A DNA stretch of 22,489 nucleotides. Source: DSWT01 sp035415725 (lineage in GTDB: Bacteria; Chloroflexota; Anaerolineae; B4-G1; SLSP01). The position numbers and the translations under genes are program-made. The notes under the pieces were generated by a model. It did not search any database. It had not been told where the DNA came from and was given only the letters and a program-made list of their open reading frames with translations. Shown here piece by piece: positions 15,368-22,325 of this stretch (within the stretch, counting starts at the first letter, position 1; each line of letters starts with the position of its first letter). The stretch lies in contig DAOOGN010000076.1 in NCBI GenBank assembly GCA_035415725.1, forward strand, positions 1 to 22,489, given 5' to 3'.

Positions 15368-15418
15368 GAACGGAGATCTGGCGATCCTATCGGAGCATTT
15401 TGTGATCTACTGAATCCC

Positions 15419-16951
15419 TCAGTCTTCAATTTTATGTGCCCCGGCCATCATCAGGCCCAGCATTTCGATGTCGGCGGCAGCGGCAGGAACGATGCCCATC
15501 ACGCGCCCCTCGAACAACACGGCAATGCGGTCCGCTATCGTCAACAGCTCCTCCAGGTCTTCGGAGATCAGCAGTACCGCCCGCCCGGCGTCGCGCTGTT
15601 CCAACAGACGATGACGCACGGCTTCGGTAGCGCCCACGTCCAGCCCGCGCGAGGGGTAGACGGCGACCAACAGGCCTGCGCAGGCATCGATTTCGCGCGC
15701 CAGGATGACTTTCTGAATGTTCCCGCCGGAGAGGAATTTGATATGCGTTTGTGGCGTCGGCGTCGCAATGCGAAAGGCGTCGATCATGCGACGCGCCAGT
15801 TCCAGGATGTGGCGGGGATATAGAATTCCGCGCTGCGTCAGCGGCGGCTGGCGGTATCCTTTCATCGCGATGTTGTCGGCGACGGCCATGTCACCTACCA
15901 CACCCATGCCGAGGCGGTCGGCGGGAATGTGACTGACGCCGGAGCGGATAATGTCCAGGGGAGGCTTGTTGGTGCGCTCCTGGCCGTTGATGAAGACCTG
16001 CCCCTGGGTCACTTTGCGCAAACCGGTGACGACTTCGGCCAGTTCGCGCTGGCCGTTGCCCGCCACGCCGGCGATGCCCAAAATTTCTCCACCCCAAAGG
16101 GAGAGTGACACGCCGCACAGCGCCGGAAGTCCTTTGTCGCTATCGGCGTGAACATCGCGCAATTCCAGCACCACCTCGCCCGGTGTACAGGCGTTCTTTT
16201 CCAGCCGGAACAGTACCTCACGCCCAACCATCAGCCGCGCCAACTCCTGCGGGTTCGTCTCTGACGTCTTTTTGACGGCGACAACCCTGCCCGCCTGCAT
16301 GACGCTCACCCGCTGCGAAAACTCCATCACCTCTTCCATCTTATGGGTGATGAAGATGGCGGATTTGCCTTCGCTTGTCATAATCTTGATGATGTTGCCC
16401 AGCTCGTGAGATTCCTGCGGCGTCAGGACGGCGGTCGGCTCGTCCAGAATCAGGATCTCCGCGCCGCGATGCAGGAGTTTGAGGATTTCCACGCGCTGCT
16501 GCTCGCCCACGCTTAATTGCCAGATGTAGGCGTGAGGATCGACTTCGAGGTGGTAATGTTGCGAGATTTCACGAATACGCCGTGAAATCTCATCGAGGTG
16601 CGGCACAAACGGCAGATCGGTCATCCCCAGGATGATATTTTCGGCGACGGTCATCGTCGGCACGAGCATGAAATTCTGGTGGACCATGCCGATGCCGAGC
16701 GTGGCGGCGTCGCGCGGGGAATGGATTTCGACGCGCTGCCCACGCACAAAGATGTCACCCCGCTCGGGTCGGTACAATCCCACGAGGATGTTCATCAATG
16801 TGCTTTTTCCGGCCCCATTCTCGCCGAGCAGTGCCAACACTTCGCCGGGATATAACTCCAGATTGGCATGGTCATTGGCCAGGACGCCGGGAAAATGTTT
16901 GGTGATCCCATGCATTTCCAGGATGGGGGTAGGACGGATGGGGGTGCTCAT
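15419..16951 (-). CDS. ABC transporter ATP-binding protein, two-domain (BMP/nucleoside type)
   Basis: The 510-aa protein has two fused nucleotide-binding domains, like RbsA, NupO and YufO. Domain 1 has Walker A GENGAGKST (43-51), signature LSVGEQQR (146-153), Walker B ILILDEP (166-172) and the switch His in ITHKMEE. Domain 2 is degenerate as usual in this subfamily: GVAGNGQREL (295-304) replaces Walker A and VAVYPSRGLDVGA (429-441) replaces Walker B, while its signature LSGGNIQK (407-414) is intact. It powers import of the ligand delivered by the BMP lipoprotein. The start at 16951 lies 70 bp after the BMP stop, across a 14-bp inverted repeat. Downstream the operon is interrupted by the RM cassette. 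Confidence 0.95.
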   Translation of the reverse strand: MSTPIRPTPILEMHGITKHFPGVLANDHANLELYPGEVLALLGENGAGKSTLMNILVGLYRPERGDIFVRGQRVEIHSPRDAATLGIGMVHQNFMLVPTMTVAENIILGMTDLPFVPHLDEISRRIREISQHYHLEVDPHAYIWQLSVGEQQRVEILKLLHRGAEILILDEPTAVLTPQESHELGNIIKIMTSEGKSAIFITHKMEEVMEFSQRVSVMQAGRVVAVKKTSETNPQELARLMVGREVLFRLEKNACTPGEVVLELRDVHADSDKGLPALCGVSLSLWGGEILGIAGVAGNGQRELAEVVTGLRKVTQGQVFINGQERTNKPPLDIIRSGVSHIPADRLGMGVVGDMAVADNIAMKGYRQPPLTQRGILYPRHILELARRMIDAFRIATPTPQTHIKFLSGGNIQKVILAREIDACAGLLVAVYPSRGLDVGATEAVRHRLLEQRDAGRAVLLISEDLEELLTIADRIAVLFEGRVMGIVPAAAADIEMLGLMMAGAHKIED

Positions 16952-16972
16952 CGCTATGCGCTCAAATTTGAA

Positions 16973-17012
16973 ACCAGACCTGACAGGTCTCAGAACATCT
17001 GTCAGGTCTGGT
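16973..17012 (-). terminator. Strong intercistronic hairpin in the BMP-ATPase gap
   Basis: ACCAGACCTGACAG (16973-16986) and CTGTCAGGTCTGGT (16999-17012) form a perfect 14-bp inverted repeat with a 12-nt loop. It begins 8 bp past the BMP stop and there is no T-run. Such stems between a binding-protein gene and its transporter genes usually protect the upstream mRNA or cause partial termination, raising binding-protein levels over membrane parts. Confidence 0.7.
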
Positions 17013-17020
17013 CACGTATC

Positions 17021-18115
17021 TTAGTCGGTGGGAATCGTCCCGACGACGCCTTCGACAAAGAACTGCATGTTCAACTGCTCTTCGTCGCTGACACACTGAC
17101 CGGCGGCCACGACTTCGTTGCCCGCTTGATCCTTGATGGGACCGCAGAAGACAAAGTCTTTCTTCAGCAACTCCTGCCGTGTCTCTTCGACGAGGTCACG
17201 GACATCCTGCGGCACCTTGGGACTGAATTCGGCCAGCCGCACAACATCCTCGTTCATCCCTTCCCAATATGAGTGGGTCTTCCACTTGCCATCGATGGCA
17301 TTCTGCACCGTTTCAATGTAGTATACACCCCAATTCCACATTGGGCTGGTGAGCACCGTGTCGCCGACGAACGCGCGCATGTCGGAGTCATAGCCAATGC
17401 CCAACGCACCGCGTTCCTGGGCAGCCTTCTGCGGCTCAGTGGTGTCTTGGTGCTGGGCGATGATGTCGGCGCCGGCATCCAGCAGCGCCACGGCGGCCTC
17501 GCGTTCCTTCACCGGATCGTACCAGGTGTTGGTCCACACCACGGTGACCTTCGCGTCCGGGTTCACCGAGCGCACACCGAGTGTGAAGGCGTTGATGCCG
17601 CGCACCACTTCGGGGATGGGGAACGCAGCGACGTAGCCGATGTTGTTGCTCTGGGTCATCTTGCCGGCGACGATACCGGAAAGATAGCGGGGCTGTTCGA
17701 TTCGCCCGAAGTAGGTAGCCATATTGTCGAGCGTCTTGTACCCGGAGCAATGTTCAAATTTGACCTCCGGGAATTCCTGCGCCACTTCGTACATATAATC
17801 CATATACCCGAACGACGTGGCGAAGATCATATCGTAACCTTCCTGGGCATACTGACGGATCACGCGCGCTGCATCTGGCCCTTCCGCGACGTTTTCGATG
17901 TAGGTCGTTTCGATCTTGTCGCCAAAATGTTCTTCGAGCATTTTGCGACCGCGGTCGTGCTCGTAAGTCCACCCCAGGTCGCCGGGAGGCCCGATGTAGA
18001 CAAACGCCACTCTGAAAGGTTCACCGGTTTTCGATGCCCCTCCGCCGTCGCAAGCCGGCAATAGCATCGCTACGACGAGCAAAAGCGCCACCCCTGTCCA
18101 AATCTTCCGTTTCAT
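17021..18115 (-). CDS. BMP-family substrate-binding lipoprotein (nucleoside/purine ABC importer)
   Basis: I place the start at the ATG at 18115 because AAGGAGG lies 7 bp upstream and the protein then begins with a proper lipoprotein signal: MKRK, a hydrophobic core, and lipobox LPAC with Cys22. The 364-aa product belongs to the basic membrane protein (BmpA/PnrA/Med) family, shown by FRVAFVYIGPPGDLGWTYEHDRG (about 34-56), IFATSFGYMDYMYEVAQEFPEVKFEHCSGY and NIGYVAAFPIPEVVRGINAFTLG. Characterised members bind purine nucleosides. It is the first gene of the directon, with its own promoter and leader, followed by the ATPase and two permeases. The ligand is inferred from the family. Confidence 0.93.
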   Translation of the reverse strand: MKRKIWTGVALLLVVAMLLPACDGGGASKTGEPFRVAFVYIGPPGDLGWTYEHDRGRKMLEEHFGDKIETTYIENVAEGPDAARVIRQYAQEGYDMIFATSFGYMDYMYEVAQEFPEVKFEHCSGYKTLDNMATYFGRIEQPRYLSGIVAGKMTQSNNIGYVAAFPIPEVVRGINAFTLGVRSVNPDAKVTVVWTNTWYDPVKEREAAVALLDAGADIIAQHQDTTEPQKAAQERGALGIGYDSDMRAFVGDTVLTSPMWNWGVYYIETVQNAIDGKWKTHSYWEGMNEDVVRLAEFSPKVPQDVRDLVEETRQELLKKDFVFCGPIKDQAGNEVVAAGQCVSDEEQLNMQFFVEGVVGTIPTD

Positions 18116-18209
18116 TGTAACATCCTCCTTCAAACTAGTGAAAAAACTGAAAAGTAAACCGAATGTTGGGACTTGAAACAAGATTTCTTCCGCACACCTC
18201 CTCAAGCAA

Positions 18210-18246
18210 TCTGATCGTTGTCAGACTGTTCGTCAGGACAACGAAC
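18210..18246 (-). promoter_or_regulatory. Overlapping stems in the BMP leader (operator or RNA switch candidate)
   Basis: In plus coordinates GTTCGT (18228-18233) pairs with ACGAAC (18241-18246). TCTGA (18210-18214) pairs with TCAGA (18221-18225). CGTTGTC (18216-18222) pairs with GACAACG (18237-18243). The third stem excludes the first two, so two alternative folds exist. The site is just downstream of the predicted transcription start. It does not match the purine riboswitch consensus. Confidence 0.5.
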
Positions 18247-18255
18247 CCTACTCCC

Positions 18256-18284
18256 CATATTAAAGGGATAAGACGGCTTGTCAA
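18256..18284 (-). promoter_or_regulatory. Candidate promoter of the BMP transporter operon
   Basis: On the minus strand a perfect -35 box TTGACA (18284-18279) is followed, 16-17 bp later, by TAATAT/AATATG (18262-18256). The predicted start near 18249 leaves a leader of about 134 nt before the BMP start codon. Confidence 0.6.
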
Positions 18285-18321
18285 GCCAGCTATAAGCTCA
18301 GGCCGGCCTCTGACCCGCTTG

Positions 18322-19320
18322 TCAGTCCACCGTCATATCCGGGGCGTCTGGCGTTTCGCTCAATGCTCTATCCTCTTGCCATTCTTCGTTGGTCCAGGTG
18401 ATTTTTTCACGGGTTATGCTGAACCGGTCGAAATCATGGGCGACGACGGTATCGGCGAAAATCGGCCTGGCCTCTTCCAGGATTTCGCGGACGCGATAAC
18501 GTTGGGATAGATGGTTGAGCACCAGTTGCCGCGCGCCGGCTTCCCGCGCCAGTCGTGCGGCCTGTGCCGCCGTCAAATGCCCGAAGCGCCGCGCCAACTC
18601 GGCATCCTGTTCCAGGTATGTGGCCTCGCACAGCAGTACATCGACGCCGCGCACCGCCGCGCCCAGGCCGTCGATCTGTCCAATATCGCCGACCAGCCCT
18701 AGCGAGACGCCGGGACGGTCTGCTCCCAGCACATCGTCGGGTCGGATGACGCGCCCATCCGCCAGGGTGATGGTTTTGCCGTTGACCAGCTCCCGTCGTA
18801 GCGGGCCGGCCGGCACACCGAGCGCCTCCGCTTTCTCCGGCAGGAAGGGACGATGGGGTTTTTCGCGGAAGAGATAGCCGAAGCACCCCGGTCCACGATG
18901 GACGACGGGGAAGGCGATCACTTCAAAATCCTCGTTTCCAAGCAGGACGCCGGGGTGAACGTCGATGAGATCGATCGGCACCGGCGGACGCGCGCCACGC
19001 AGTACGACGCGGAAGATGAGGTCCTCCACGCGATCCAGCGTCCACCGTCCGCCATAGATCTCCAGCCTGTCTATGGCTTCCCAGCGGGCAAAGGTAGAAA
19101 TCAACCCGCCCAGGCCCAAAATGTGATCGAGATGTCCGTGGGTCAACAGTACCCGCTGCAAGCGGCGAAAGCCGATCCCGCTACGTAGAATCTGCCGCTG
19201 CGTCCCTTCGCCGCAATCGACGAGGAACCGCTCGTCGCGCCACAGCACGACCTGGGAAGGCAGTCCTCGTTGGATGGAAGGCGCAGAAGCCGCCGTACCC
19301 AGCATCACCAGTTCTAACAT
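18322..19320 (-). CDS. rnz: Ribonuclease Z (tRNA 3' endonuclease)
   Basis: This metallo-beta-lactamase-fold nuclease removes 3' trailers from tRNA precursors. The 332-aa protein has FLVDCGEGTQRQ (32-43) and the zinc motif THGHLDH (60-66: H61, H63, D65, H66). Further ligands are H141, D212 (VGDIG, where GDT is usual) and H270 (LNHLSQRY). The segment CEATYLEQDAELARRFGHLT (231-250) matches the HEAT motif and the following HST, with Cys in place of the first His. The exosite region around PAGPLRRELVNGKTITLADG (170-189) is present. The C-terminal tail is about 20 residues longer than in B. subtilis. GGGAG precedes the ATG at 19320. It is followed on the same strand by the BMP promoter region. Confidence 0.94.
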   Translation of the reverse strand: MLELVMLGTAASAPSIQRGLPSQVVLWRDERFLVDCGEGTQRQILRSGIGFRRLQRVLLTHGHLDHILGLGGLISTFARWEAIDRLEIYGGRWTLDRVEDLIFRVVLRGARPPVPIDLIDVHPGVLLGNEDFEVIAFPVVHRGPGCFGYLFREKPHRPFLPEKAEALGVPAGPLRRELVNGKTITLADGRVIRPDDVLGADRPGVSLGLVGDIGQIDGLGAAVRGVDVLLCEATYLEQDAELARRFGHLTAAQAARLAREAGARQLVLNHLSQRYRVREILEEARPIFADTVVAHDFDRFSITREKITWTNEEWQEDRALSETPDAPDMTVD

Positions 19321-19350
19321 GCAATCTCCCTACGACATTTTTTAGAAAGG

Positions 19351-19405
19351 GTATCTATTCAGGCCAGCCAACCTGGCGAAGCCACTTATTCTCTATACCA
19401 GGTTT
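19351..19405 (+). repeat. 55-bp interspersed repeat, family A, copy 2
   Basis: It reads GTATCTATTCAG, then the stem GCCAG-CCAAC-CTGGC, then GAAGCCACTTATTC, and ends CCAGGTTT. It is 51/55 identical to the reverse complement of bases 1-55. It lies upstream of rnz and faces family B copy 1. Confidence 0.88.
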
Positions 19406-19416
19406 GGCACGGATTT

Positions 19417-19518
19417 TGGGGGGGATGAGCGGGTCAGCACCTATAACCGAAGTGGCAACCCATTATGCACCATCCCCAAAATCCCATTCGCAACCTGGCA
19501 GGGGTGGCTGAATAGTTA
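19417..19518 (-). repeat. Interspersed repeat, family B, copy 1 (long form)
   Basis: On the minus strand it reads TAACTATTCAGCCACCCCTG and onward for 63 nt to ATAATGGGTTG (19456-19518). It then continues through CTTCGG, GGTGCTGACCC and CTCATCCCCC to about 19417. The same order of words follows copy 3 at 22326-22423. With family A copy 2 it forms an imperfect head-to-head inverted arrangement filling the rnz-rtcA gap. Confidence 0.85.
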
Positions 19519-19543
19519 CGAGAAAAGCATAATTGTGGTCATA

Positions 19544-20599
19544 CTATTCGCCGACAACCAGCATACCCGGCTGGCCTTCTTCTCCGGTAACGCGCGCCGG
19601 AGGCAGAGCGAAATGGCCGGTGACCCAGATGTTGGTCAGCAAATGTGGCGTGACGCGCGAAACCGCCGCCCGTGAGATGCCTTCTGCCAGTACAAACGGC
19701 AATACCAACTGGTCGCCCAGGTGTGGATCGACGGCGGCGCCGGTGCGGTGATGCTCCAATAACTCACGGCAGGCCAGTGTGGCGACATCCTCGGAAGGCA
19801 GGCCGCGGCGGCCCAACACGCTGAACCCGGCCCGTGCGTGTGCATACTGTACCGTCAAAAAGAGACCCGTGCCGACGCCCGGCGAAGTCACGTGCTGTGG
19901 TTCGATGGACACGTGCGGTAATCCGGCCTGGTTGAGCAGCGTGTGCGCCCGGTCGCTCATCCGTTGGGGGATGTGCGAGGGCAGCTTCGCCGCGAACGCC
20001 ATCCCGTCTACGCGCTCCGGCGCGCCGCGTTCGGTGAGATCGAGCGGGCGCAGCGTCGCGCGGCCAGCAATCTCCACCTCCAACTCGCCGCCGCCCTGGG
20101 GATAGAAGCCCCACAGTCGCTGTGTCATCTTTGCCTGGACGCCCATCTCGAACAGCGTGGGCAGGTAAACGTGCTCGATGTACGGGGCCGGCGGACTCAT
20201 CGGGACAACTGTGCCGCCGCGCAGGATCAACTGCGATGGACCGGCGGCGAGCGCCAGTGGCAGTAGCACCGTCTGCAAAATGAGCGTCGTCGCCCCGGCG
20301 GAACCCTCGCTGGCGGCAGCGATCACATCGAAGACATACATGCCGGCCTGCGGCGGGGTTTGCGGCGCGAAGATGAGTGTCTGGCTGTCGCGTTCCGCGC
20401 CTTCCACATGGGCATTGCAGATGGCGGCGGCGGCGCGCACCGCCGTCAGGTGCTGCGGGCGCAGTCCCGGCCTGGCGCGGTGAGCGCGGATGTTTTCCAG
20501 GCACACCGCATCGCCGGTGAGCACTGCCAGGGTTAGAGCTGAGCGGAGGATTTGTCCCCCGCCCTCGCCGTAGGAACCGTCGATGTGGCGTGTGATCAT
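19544..20599 (-). CDS. rtcA: RNA 3'-terminal phosphate cyclase
   Basis: RtcA uses ATP to convert RNA 3'-phosphate ends to 2',3'-cyclic phosphate through a covalent His-AMP. The 351-aa protein opens with HIDGSYGEGGGQILRSALTLA (5-25), then RARPGLRPQHLTAVRA (41-56), ASEGSAGATTLILQTVLLPLA (96-116) and YPQGGGE (166-172). It ends with the active-site region TPHLLTNIWV (317-326), where H319 matches catalytic H309 of E. coli. DQLVLPFVLAEG (296-307) is also typical. No rtcB or rtcR is in the window, so the usual RNA-repair operon is not preserved. Its promoter lies so close that the mRNA would be nearly leaderless. Confidence 0.96.
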   Translation of the reverse strand: MITRHIDGSYGEGGGQILRSALTLAVLTGDAVCLENIRAHRARPGLRPQHLTAVRAAAAICNAHVEGAERDSQTLIFAPQTPPQAGMYVFDVIAAASEGSAGATTLILQTVLLPLALAAGPSQLILRGGTVVPMSPPAPYIEHVYLPTLFEMGVQAKMTQRLWGFYPQGGGELEVEIAGRATLRPLDLTERGAPERVDGMAFAAKLPSHIPQRMSDRAHTLLNQAGLPHVSIEPQHVTSPGVGTGLFLTVQYAHARAGFSVLGRRGLPSEDVATLACRELLEHHRTGAAVDPHLGDQLVLPFVLAEGISRAAVSRVTPHLLTNIWVTGHFALPPARVTGEEGQPGMLVVGE

Positions 20600-20606
20600 A
20601 GGGCTT

Positions 20607-20634
20607 ATTATAGCTGCCCGTGACCAGGTGACAA
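20607..20634 (-). promoter_or_regulatory. Strong promoter of rtcA, leaderless geometry
   Basis: On the minus strand TTGTCA (20634-20629) and a perfect TATAAT (20612-20607) are 16 bp apart. Only 7 nt separate the -10 box from the ATG at 20599, so transcription should start at or next to the start codon. No ribosome binding site is visible in those 7 nt. Confidence 0.65.
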
Positions 20635-20736
20635 ATCAAAAACCGTGGGGTGGAGTGCGGCTTACCCGCTTCCGGGTTCAGCGTGGGCGAATTGCCGATT
20701 CACCCGACTTGTCCTACACGTTGATGATGCCACAAC

Positions 20737-20764
20737 TTGCGTTTGTTTTTTCGAGGAGTATGAT
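20737..20764 (+). promoter_or_regulatory. Candidate promoter upstream of the histidine kinase
   Basis: TTGCGT (20737-20742) and TATGAT (20759-20764) are 16 bp apart. They lie 134 bp before the kinase start, so the repeat copy at 20816-20878 would be transcribed in its leader. Confidence 0.4.
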
Positions 20765-20815
20765 GACGGTACGGCATCGAGGATGAGAGTCTCAACCGCG
20801 AATCTGCGCTAATTG

Positions 20816-20878
20816 TCACTATTCAGCCACCCCTGCCAGGTGGCGAAGGGGACTTTGGGGATGGTTCGTCATAGGTTT
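20816..20878 (+). repeat. Interspersed repeat, family B, copy 2 (63-bp short form)
   Basis: It reads TCACTATTCAGCCACCCCTG and onward, with a perfect GCCACC/GGTGGC stem over a 7-nt loop, then GAAGGGGACTTTGGGGATGG and an end ATAGGTTT. It aligns without gaps to copies 1 and 3 over 63 positions, but the 35-nt extension is missing. It ends 19 bp before the kinase start codon. Confidence 0.85.
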
Positions 20879-20897
20879 ATGGATCGAGGAGGTTACG

Positions 20898-21686
20898 ATG
20901 TCGGCAGCAGATGAGATCAAGGCATTGACAGAGGCGCTGGCACACGAACGTCAAGCGCGTCAGGAAGCCGAGGCCGCCGTTGATGAAGCGCGGCGCGCCC
21001 GCCAACAATTTGTCTCTCTGGTCACGCACGAATTGCGCGTGCCGATGACCTCTATCAAAGGCTACACGGACTTGTTGCTTAAGGGCATGATGGGGCCCCT
21101 CAACGAAGCACAGACGAACTTCCTCCAAACGGTGCGTTCCAATGTGGAACGTATGTCGCGGATGGTCGCCGACCTCTCCGACATCAACAAGCTGGAGGCA
21201 CAGGCTATGCAATTCACCCCGTCCGCGGTGATCTTCAATGACGCCCTCAACGAAGCGCTGCACGTCCTGGCAAGCGCCATTGTGGAGAAGCATCAGAGCT
21301 TCGTCCGCGATATTCCCGCCACGCTGCCAACGCTGTGGTGCGACCGTGTCCGTCTCGTTCAGGTGTTGGTGAACTTGCTCAGCAACGCGCATCTCTACAC
21401 GCCGGAAGGCGGTGTCATCACCGTTACCGCCGAACCCGTCACCGCCGACGCCGAGAGTGTGCGTATCGCCGTGGGCGACAACGGCATCGGCATCCTGCCG
21501 GAAGAGCAAAATCGCATCTTCGAAGCGTTTTTCCGCGCCTCCGACGAAGAAACACGTCAAATTCCCGGCAATGGGCTGGCGCTGCACCTCTCCAAACGAC
21601 TCGTCGAACAGCAAGGTGGACGAATCTGGTTCGAAAGCGAACGGGGGCGTGGCTCTACGTTCTATATCCAGTTTCCCCTCGCCTGA
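20898..21686 (+). CDS. Small soluble sensor histidine kinase
   Basis: The 262-aa cytoplasmic kinase has no membrane segment or PAS/HAMP domain. Residues 1-38 form a charged coiled coil. The DHp domain has the H-box VTHELRVPMTSIKGY (42-56, phospho-acceptor H44). The ATPase domain has the N-box QVLVNLLSNAHLYTPEGG (155-172), G1 DNGIGI (194-199), the F-box IFEAFFR and G2 GNGLAL (224-229). The G2 box has Ala where GxGLGL is usual, which may affect lid closure. GAGGAGG lies 6 bp before the ATG. No response regulator is adjacent, so it is an orphan, probably sensing through a partner bound to the coiled coil. Confidence 0.93.
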   Translation: MSAADEIKALTEALAHERQARQEAEAAVDEARRARQQFVSLVTHELRVPMTSIKGYTDLLLKGMMGPLNEAQTNFLQTVRSNVERMSRMVADLSDINKLEAQAMQFTPSAVIFNDALNEALHVLASAIVEKHQSFVRDIPATLPTLWCDRVRLVQVLVNLLSNAHLYTPEGGVITVTAEPVTADAESVRIAVGDNGIGILPEEQNRIFEAFFRASDEETRQIPGNGLALHLSKRLVEQQGGRIWFESERGRGSTFYIQFPLA

Positions 21687-21697
21687 ACCCGCGACGC

Positions 21698-21729
21698 ACC
21701 CTCCCCAACACCGCTGTTGGGGAAGGGGT
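21698..21729. terminator. Bidirectional hairpin between convergent genes
   Basis: TCCCCAACA (21702-21710) and TGTTGGGGA (21715-21723) form a perfect 9-bp stem around CCGC, extended by ACCC and GGGGT outside. It lies between the 3' ends of the kinase and the DUF4332 gene. There is no long T-run on either side. Confidence 0.6.
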
Positions 21730-21744
21730 GTTCATGGCAAGTCC

Positions 21745-22149
21745 TTAATACGTGAGGACGCGCGGCAATTGCCTGGCCTGATCGATCCAATCGGTGACTT
21801 GGGACAGAGAAGGCAGACGGCGCACCAGGTTGCGCTTCTGGTTCACCTCATTCATCTTCTCGTACAGGTTTTCAGCGTTGCGTTGTGCCAGTTCAGGAAC
21901 CGTGTCGACGCCGGCAACTTCCAACAAATCGGCATACTCTTCGCCGATCCCGTTAATGCGAAACAGGTCGGCGCGGTTTGCCCATTTGAGTATGAGCTTT
22001 TCGCTGATACCGGTTTTCGCAGTCAGGTCTGCGCGTCCCTGGGGCGTTTTGCACTGCTCCAGCAGCGCCTCCAGCGAAGCGACGCCGGCCTGTTCCAACT
22101 TTGCGGCGTAAGTATCGCCAATCCCTGCGATCGTCTGTAACTTCGTCAT
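21745..22149 (-). CDS. DUF4332 helix-hairpin-helix protein
   Basis: The 134-aa cytoplasmic protein has two helix-hairpin-helix motifs, IAGIGDTYAAKLEQAGV (7-23) and INGIGEEYADLLEVAGV (65-81). It also has the DUF4332 pattern WANRADLFRINGIG and a C-terminal helix of about residues 107-125. HhH motifs normally contact DNA backbone without sequence specificity, so a role in DNA binding or repair is plausible but unproven. GGAGG lies 6 bp before the ATG at 22149. It is convergent with the kinase and has its own predicted promoter. Confidence 0.92.
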   Translation of the reverse strand: MTKLQTIAGIGDTYAAKLEQAGVASLEALLEQCKTPQGRADLTAKTGISEKLILKWANRADLFRINGIGEEYADLLEVAGVDTVPELAQRNAENLYEKMNEVNQKRNLVRRLPSLSQVTDWIDQARQLPRVLTY

Positions 22150-22199
22150 GTTTGCCTCCGTGGGGTGAGAGTCATATCGGTTTTCTACACTTTAACTCA

Positions 22200-22227
22200 A
22201 GCATACAGGCAATGCTGTTATAGTCAA
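22200..22227 (-). promoter_or_regulatory. Candidate promoter of the DUF4332 gene
   Basis: On the minus strand TTGACT (22227-22222) and TATGCT (22205-22200) are 16 bp apart and lie about 50 bp before the start codon. The hexamers are moderately good. Confidence 0.4.
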
Positions 22228-22299
22228 GGTGCCAAAGATTTAAGATTGAGCTGGTCGCGCTCTACCATTTACCCCTTGGCTTTTACGTAGACAATAACA

Positions 22300-22316
22300 T
22301 TGATTTGACAAATCAA
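22300..22316. promoter_or_regulatory. 17-bp perfect palindrome (operator-like)
   Basis: TTGATTTG-A-CAAATCAA is a perfect odd-length palindrome, as expected for a dimeric regulator. It lies about 73 bp upstream of the predicted -35 box of the DUF4332 gene, and next to repeat B copy 3. Confidence 0.45.
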
Positions 22317-22325
22317 GATTGTGCG

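Noticed and set aside
17273..18064. Plus strand 263-aa ORF opposite the BMP gene
   Set aside because: It is antisense to a gene with a signal peptide, lipobox and family motifs.
18116..18250. Purine riboswitch in the BMP leader
   Set aside because: The conserved core of that class is not present in order; only generic stems are seen.
20877..21614. Minus strand 245-aa ORF opposite the histidine kinase
   Set aside because: It is fully antisense to a well-supported kinase, shows no known motif, and is rich in His/Gln/Arg as expected from a GC-rich shadow frame.
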